Source: Desulfolutivibrio sulfodismutans DSM 3696 (GTDB lineage: Bacteria; Desulfobacterota; Desulfovibrionia; Desulfovibrionales; Desulfovibrionaceae). Taken from it: 64,000 nt of DNA. Positions 59,005 through 64,000 of this stretch are shown in pieces. Numbering within the stretch: position 1 is the first letter of the stretch; each line of letters begins with the position of its first letter. The notes below the pieces were generated by a model. The model was not told the origin of the DNA and ran no database searches. It saw only the letters and a list, made by a program, of their open reading frames with translations. Location of the stretch: contig NZ_CP045504.1 in the NCBI RefSeq assembly GCF_013376455.1, positions 682,001 to 746,000 on the forward strand, in the 5' to 3' direction. A program made the translations under genes and the position numbers.

Positions 59005-60960
59005 CTAATAGGCCAATCGCCCCAGGGACTTCATGATCAGCGTCGCGCCCATGGAGAACATGCCCATCAGCCCCATGCCGCAGGAAAAGCCGGCCAAAAG
59101 CACCGGCGCATACTGCCGCCACATGGCTCCATAGCGCTTGAGGAAATAATACCGGCCGAGCATGGCCCCCAACAGTTCGAGGATGAGGCCATGGGGAGTG
59201 CTCTGCCCCAGGCCCCGCACGATGCCGTAGACCAGGAGCACCGGCAGCCCGAAGACGCTTAAAATGGCATAGACAATGAGCCCAAGGAACATCCCGGCCG
59301 AGACGTACCAGCCGCTTAAGGCCTGAAAGAAAAGCGAATTGCCCTCCAGGGTGGAGGTCTGCATGAGCAGGGTGTTTAAGGCCTGCAAATGCCACAACTC
59401 CTGGGCATAGGGATAGGAGGCGGACGGGATGGGGGCCAGTTGCCAGATGAACTGGGAAAAAAACAGGCTGGCCACCATGACCACCGGAAAGACCACGATC
59501 TCGGCCTTGATGATGCCCCGCAGGCTGGTGCCGGTCAGTTCGATCTCCCGGAAATCCACCGTGGCCTTGCCATAGTTGTGGATGGGGATGGGGGCGTACC
59601 AGATCTCGATGCCCTGGTAGCCGAAAAACCTGGCCCCGGCGATGAAGCTGGCCTCCCGAACCAGGGGCAGGCTCACGAACTGTCCGGCGATGCCCTCCAT
59701 GCGCGCGGTGATGTAGGAAATGACCGGGGTATAGATGAAGCCGTACAAAATGAAAAAGATCCACGGAAAATTGGGCACAAGCCACACGCACATGGCGATG
59801 TAGGACAGGGTGGACACCACGTAGATGGCCACGGATACCCAGAAATTGATGTCCCCCCGGGCCTTGTTGGTGATGAACAGCGCCCGATACCCCACCCCGC
59901 TCGACCCCTTCCCGAAGGACTTGGCCACCTGCCATACGCCGATGATGCCGATGGCCAGCCCGAGGCCGATGCCAAAACTCATGTAAAAGTCGAAGTTGTT
60001 GGCGAACACCGTGTCCACGGTGCCCATGCCGTAGCGCCAACGGTGCAGGATGCCGTGCTCGAACAGGATGGGGTTGGCCACCACGGTGATGAGCAGCCCC
60101 ATCAGACCACCGATGACCGCCCAAAACGGCAAGACCATGCCCGTAAACAACAGCCCCAGATCGAACTGGATGCCCGTGGCCACGGCCGGAAGCCATTTTT
60201 CCGTGCTGCGGGTGAAGTCCGCCCAGGGAATGGGAATGAGGCGGAGGGGCTCGGTGAACACCAGCCCCGAAACCACGGGAAAAAGGACGTACACGGCCCC
60301 AAAGACCAGTCCGATCATGCCTCCGATGGAAAAGACCCGCCATTTCCAGCCGGTTTTCTTGTCCTCGGTGGATTCGGCCAGGGCCATGGTGCCCAGGGCC
60401 CCGACCGGGGCCATGGGAAAGGGCAGCTTTTCCACATCGGAGGTGATGCGGTACAGGGCGTATCCCAGGCCGAAATGGTCCACCCGCTGGATGATCTGGG
60501 AACCCACCAGAAGCAGGATGGGGATGAGCCAGTCGCGGTGCAAAAACGTGCGCTGCAACAGGGATTCGGAGCCCACGGCCGGGGCCACCCAGGCGGGGAT
60601 GAATTCCGTCAGCCCCAGCATCTTGGCCGCGTCGGACTGGATAAGGTATTGGTTCCAGAGCAATCCCGAGAACGGCGAGGCCATGGCCGCCCCGGCCATG
60701 TAGTACAGGAGGAAGATTTCCTGCTGCTTGAGTTCGGTGTAGGCCCGCTTGGCGATCTCCGCGAACAGGATGATGGTCACCCACCGCGCGGCCGGGCCGA
60801 TGCCCGTGCCGATGACCAGTTGCAGGTACATGCTGCCGGGCATCATCAGAAAGCCGATGAACACCGCGCCAATAATGGTCTTCCAGTCGAAGCCCTCCTC
60901 GAAATGCTTGGGCTGCGGAAGAAGATCGCGATATTCTTGCAGTTCCTTGTCGTCGTACAT
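59005..60960 (-). CDS. OPT-like/DUF6784-DUF6785-type membrane protein
   Basis: A 651-aa polytopic membrane protein from ATG 60960 (GGAGAG upstream) with about 14 hydrophobic segments. It resembles oligopeptide-transporter-like uncharacterised proteins; LPFPMAPVGALGTMALAES is similar to conserved OPT/YSL loops. Substrate unknown. It is followed closely by the phosphatase and preceded by a second large protein of the same general type. Confidence 0.65.
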   Translation of the reverse strand: MYDDKELQEYRDLLPQPKHFEEGFDWKTIIGAVFIGFLMMPGSMYLQLVIGTGIGPAARWVTIILFAEIAKRAYTELKQQEIFLLYYMAGAAMASPFSGLLWNQYLIQSDAAKMLGLTEFIPAWVAPAVGSESLLQRTFLHRDWLIPILLLVGSQIIQRVDHFGLGYALYRITSDVEKLPFPMAPVGALGTMALAESTEDKKTGWKWRVFSIGGMIGLVFGAVYVLFPVVSGLVFTEPLRLIPIPWADFTRSTEKWLPAVATGIQFDLGLLFTGMVLPFWAVIGGLMGLLITVVANPILFEHGILHRWRYGMGTVDTVFANNFDFYMSFGIGLGLAIGIIGVWQVAKSFGKGSSGVGYRALFITNKARGDINFWVSVAIYVVSTLSYIAMCVWLVPNFPWIFFILYGFIYTPVISYITARMEGIAGQFVSLPLVREASFIAGARFFGYQGIEIWYAPIPIHNYGKATVDFREIELTGTSLRGIIKAEIVVFPVVMVASLFFSQFIWQLAPIPSASYPYAQELWHLQALNTLLMQTSTLEGNSLFFQALSGWYVSAGMFLGLIVYAILSVFGLPVLLVYGIVRGLGQSTPHGLILELLGAMLGRYYFLKRYGAMWRQYAPVLLAGFSCGMGLMGMFSMGATLIMKSLGRLAY

Positions 60961-61094
60961 CAGCTCTCCGTCTTTCGTCCCGGTCGTGAAAGTCCCTGGT
61001 CTGGCTGGCGACGCTCAGCAGGGTTGCGGCCTGGCGAGGTCTTCCTGTGCATCGAAAGGCGTCATCCAACACCACGCGCGTCCTGGCGGCGCCT

Positions 61095-63065
61095 CTAGTT
61101 CGGCAGCACCAGATAGCTTTGCCCGGCATAGATGCCGATGACGGCGTAGATGCCGCCCATGAGCAGATCGCCGATGATCAGCCCCACAAAAAGCATTCGC
61201 ACCCGCCGAAAGAGCGACACCCCGCCGTAGCGCAGGGTGAGCTGGTTGCACATCCAGCCGATGAGGAAACTGAACCACAGGATGCGCATGGCCGAACTGT
61301 ACATGGTCAGGTAGCCGATGGGATGGATGGGCCACCAGTAGAACCGCTGGTAGCAGATCACCAGCACGAACATGATCACCGCCCCTGCCAGGGCGAACCC
61401 GATGATCCATTCGTTGGGCCCGGCCGGGGCGTCGAACAGGCGCTGCACGTTCTCGTACACCCCGACCGTGGTCTGGGTCTCCCAATCCACCTGGAGGTCG
61501 CGCAGGCCGTACTTGTGGCACAAGGCCAGCATGGCCGTAAACGAGACGATCACGGACAGAAAGAGCGCCACGCCAAGTCCGGCCATGATCAGGCGCTTTT
61601 GGCGCACGTTTTCGGTTATCTTGGAGAAATGCATCAGCGAGGGCATGAGCGATTCACGCAGATCCACAAACAGCACCTTCTGCATGACCGCCGCCATCAT
61701 AAGCCCGATATTGGAGAAAAACCCCGATCCGAAAAAGGCCAGAAGCCCGTCCGTGGGCGCGGCGGTGAGGGTGAAATAGGCCAGACCGCCCTGGCAGATG
61801 ATGCGCGTGGCCACCAGCATGATCACGAAAAAAATGCCCAGAAGCAGCACCGCCGGGACAAGCGACATGCCGAAATAGACGCACCAGGCCGCCAAAAGCC
61901 CAAGCCCGGCCAGGACGCCCCAGAAGGACAGGGCGGCGGAGATCCATTCGCTCTCGGCGGCCGCAGCCCGGCGGAAGGTCAGGGCATCCCTGGCGGCGGC
62001 GAACAGGTGTTGCCGGGCCAGCCAGACGATGAACAGGAAAAACACCCCGTAGGCCCCGATCATCTGGGTCTCCTCGGGACGGGTCAGGGTCGGGCCGAAG
62101 GTCACCCCCAGGGCGGACGAGGGAATCTGGTAGCCGATGACCTCGAAAAATCCGAACAACAGGCCGCCGAGAAGGTAAAACACCCAGAAGCTTAGGGAAA
62201 TCTGCCGGGCGGTCAGGTAGGCGAAGCCGATAAACGCCGGATAGAAATAGATGCGCAGCTTGCTGAACCCGGAAAAAAAACCAGTCTGGGGAAAATAGGG
62301 CCCCAAAAGAAACAGGGTGGGAAACTGGGGCACGGCCGGGTCGTAAAAGCCGATGCCGTTGATCGTATGCAGAAAGATCGGGATGAAAAGGCCCACCATC
62401 AGGAAACGGTCGGTGAAAAAGGCAAAGGGGCGGCCCTGGTCATAGGCCTCGGTCATGAGCGTGGGCACGCGCAGAAGCGGGAAATTCATGCGTTCGTTGG
62501 CCACCCACTGCCGGGAAAAGAGATTCACCAGGCAGACCATGACCAGGTAGCACAAAAGGATGAACACGCCCCAGGCAGCCAGGGGCACGATCCACGCCGA
62601 CCAGGGGATGCGGGCGAGCACCTCCAGCCAGCCCAAGCGATAGCCGCCCTCCAGGCCGTTGTACAGGGCCTCCACGGCGGACGGATCAATGGGCGCCCAG
62701 TCCTTGGGAACCAGGGGGGCCAGCACGTCCTTCCAGCGGTTGCCCACCGTGGCGAAATGGGCCGGGGCCGTGATGTTGATGAAAAACGTCCGGGCCAGGC
62801 CGGTATAGGCCACGCCGGAGACCACGACCATGAACCCCCAGGACACGAGGAGTTCGATGCCCGTGAGGACAGGATTTTTCCGAAAAAACAGGCGCGAGAC
62901 CAACGCCGCGCCAAGGGTGGCCACAAACAGGATGAAAAACGGCGCCAGGGGGAAATGCCCGCCCCCAAGGGGGGTGGCCGCCATGTACATGTTGTTGGCC
63001 GGGGTCACGGCGCAGATGACAAGCCCCATGACAATGCCCAAAACCACGCTTCGCGCCCGGATCAT
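61095..63065 (-). CDS. DUF6785-like large membrane protein
   Basis: A 656-aa protein from ATG 63065 with GGGAGG at good spacing; the open frame upstream of it is not supported. About 14 hydrophobic segments, with the loops SRQWVANERMNFPLLRVP and FFSNIGLMMAAVMQKVLFVDLRESLMPSL. Like the adjacent 651-aa protein it is related to OPT-like transporters of unknown substrate. The two may form a heteromeric channel. It lies about 100 nt downstream of the FtsX-like gene. Confidence 0.65.
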   Translation of the reverse strand: MIRARSVVLGIVMGLVICAVTPANNMYMAATPLGGGHFPLAPFFILFVATLGAALVSRLFFRKNPVLTGIELLVSWGFMVVVSGVAYTGLARTFFINITAPAHFATVGNRWKDVLAPLVPKDWAPIDPSAVEALYNGLEGGYRLGWLEVLARIPWSAWIVPLAAWGVFILLCYLVMVCLVNLFSRQWVANERMNFPLLRVPTLMTEAYDQGRPFAFFTDRFLMVGLFIPIFLHTINGIGFYDPAVPQFPTLFLLGPYFPQTGFFSGFSKLRIYFYPAFIGFAYLTARQISLSFWVFYLLGGLLFGFFEVIGYQIPSSALGVTFGPTLTRPEETQMIGAYGVFFLFIVWLARQHLFAAARDALTFRRAAAAESEWISAALSFWGVLAGLGLLAAWCVYFGMSLVPAVLLLGIFFVIMLVATRIICQGGLAYFTLTAAPTDGLLAFFGSGFFSNIGLMMAAVMQKVLFVDLRESLMPSLMHFSKITENVRQKRLIMAGLGVALFLSVIVSFTAMLALCHKYGLRDLQVDWETQTTVGVYENVQRLFDAPAGPNEWIIGFALAGAVIMFVLVICYQRFYWWPIHPIGYLTMYSSAMRILWFSFLIGWMCNQLTLRYGGVSLFRRVRMLFVGLIIGDLLMGGIYAVIGIYAGQSYLVLPN

Positions 63066-63162
63066 GCCCGCCCTCCCAGGGTGTCGGCCCGATTTCCGGC
63101 CGTAAAACGTGCCTGGAAGCAACGCATGTGACGCCCCAGGCGCATCCTCGCTTTGAGCGGCA

Positions 63163-64000
63163 TCATGCCCCCCTCGCTTTCTGCTCGGCAAACCCGGCGA
63201 CGATGTTTTCCTCGTAGGCCACCTGGTTTTCGGGGTCCAGGGAACGCCACACCAGAAGCTGTTTGCGCAGATTGTCCAAAAAGCCCTTGTTCAGGCGCTT
63301 CCACATGCCCGCCTCACCGGCCACCCGCCTCAAGGTCACCTGGATTTCCATGAACCCCGGGTTTTTCATGTCCGGCACAAACAGGATGTCCACGCGCTCC
63401 TTGATGCCGAAATCAAAGGGAGCCAGCCACACCATGGCCGTGAGCCGGAAGCAGGAACGCAGTTCGCGAAACGCCGTGTCGATCTCTCCGGGATGCGGCC
63501 CCTTGTCCGGAACGTCCCACGGGCATTCGAAGGCGAACTGGACGTCGTCGGTGGAAAAAAGGCCGTGGGAGATGTCCTGGTGGGACTTGTAATAGTCGTA
63601 CAAAAACCCTCCGGCGTATTCCTGCTCCCGAATGCGCATGAGAAACGGCAGATGCACGGAGATGACGCCGTCAATGGCCTCGGGCAGGGTCCAGGAACGG
63701 TTGACGTCGGGGATGGCGATCTCCCCAGCCACCTTGGAGGGATAGATGACCGACAAAAGGACCACGGCGATGACCAGGAGCATGGCCGCCACCCCGGCCA
63801 GGGAGGAATAGTTGGCGGTCATCCCGGCCCATATGGAGGTGCCGGACAACAGTCCGGCCGCGGTTTGGGCCAAGAGATATCCCAGGACGGCGCTGATGAC
63901 CGCAAAGGCCAGGGCTTCGGCGATGAACAGGAAGGAGACGTGGGTGGGGGCCAGTCCCACGGCCGTGTATACCCCGATCTCCCGTTTGCGCTCGTAGACG
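63163..64000 (-). CDS. FtsX-like permease with a C-terminal extension (5' end outside window)
   Basis: The frame is open through the right edge (VYERKREIGVYTAVGLAPTH), a segment typical of FtsX/MacB permeases just before the last helices. Two membrane helices follow, then about 200 residues of soluble sequence (from IPDVNRSWTLPEAIDGV to the stop) not seen in ordinary FtsX proteins, which end soon after the last helix. The missing N-terminal part and a possible ABC ATPase partner would lie beyond 64000. It begins the cluster with the two OPT-like proteins and the phosphatase. Confidence 0.75.
   Translation of the reverse strand, partial: VYERKREIGVYTAVGLAPTHVSFLFIAEALAFAVISAVLGYLLAQTAAGLLSGTSIWAGMTANYSSLAGVAAMLLVIAVVLLSVIYPSKVAGEIAIPDVNRSWTLPEAIDGVISVHLPFLMRIREQEYAGGFLYDYYKSHQDISHGLFSTDDVQFAFECPWDVPDKGPHPGEIDTAFRELRSCFRLTAMVWLAPFDFGIKERVDILFVPDMKNPGFMEIQVTLRRVAGEAGMWKRLNKGFLDNLRKQLLVWRSLDPENQVAYEENIVAGFAEQKARGA

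Noticed and set aside
58889-61129. 746-codon minus-strand frame overlapping the OPT-like gene
   Set aside because: His/Arg/Gly-rich composition; the 651-aa frame has proper hydrophobic helices and a ribosome site.

Overview
The window looks like chromosome from a high-GC sulfate-reducing deltaproteobacterium of the Desulfovibrio type. The evidence is the GC-rich codon use, a Hdr-like Fe-S glycerol-3-phosphate dehydrogenase module, a Mn-dependent pyrophosphatase, mannose-family PTS genes next to rpoN, and the sulfurtransferase-like YedF protein. This assignment is inferred from gene content and family knowledge; no 16S rRNA is present. About 60 genes were recognised. There is no CRISPR array, IS element or rRNA operon, and one tRNA was found.

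Region 1 (1-12.5 kb) is a divergent glycerol / glycerol-3-phosphate locus. On the minus strand are glpA, glpB, an unusual membrane Fe-S protein with a CxxCH motif, and an HdrB-like subunit that runs off the left edge. On the plus strand are a GlpR-type DeoR repressor and a complete GlpSTPQUV-type ABC transporter ending in a UUCG-loop terminator. Uptake and oxidation are therefore encoded back to back.

Region 2 (12.5-17.8 kb) holds a CyuA-type cysteine desulfidase and then a compact operon: a substrate-binding-like protein with no signal peptide, a cysteine-containing G3E/HypB-like GTPase, an ABC ATPase without a permease, and a small exported PepSY-like protein. A textbook sigma54 -24/-12 element lies upstream. 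This operon is the best candidate here for an undescribed system.

Region 3 (17.8-27.8 kb) has CheV, a TamA/TamB outer-membrane assembly pair, a decayed BrnT toxin with its CopG-like antitoxin, and an AT-rich island of about 1.5 kb. The island lies against the 3' end of tRNA-Ser(CGA), is flanked by a 15-bp near-identical repeat and carries one DUF4365-like gene.

Region 4 (27.9-43.7 kb) is housekeeping: tadA, purQ, pyrG, kdsC, then rpoN-hpf-ptsN-rapZ and a mannose-type PTS IIA-IIB-IIC. The IIC frame is broken at a T9 run. Then follow ppaC, an AlkC/AlkD-like HEAT protein, ade, yedF and an rluB with no canonical start codon.

Region 5 (44-57.5 kb) contains lolA-ftsK-efp-aroQ (minus strand), engB, uppP, mutL, hldD, hisH-hisF, and the moaC-TPR-dnaJ-rpoZ operon. 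Region 6 (57.6-64 kb, minus strand) has a SpoIIE-type PP2C phosphatase with a 5TMR sensor, two large OPT-like/DUF6785-like membrane proteins, and the C-terminal part of an FtsX-like permease running off the right edge. This looks like an uncharacterised membrane transport system.
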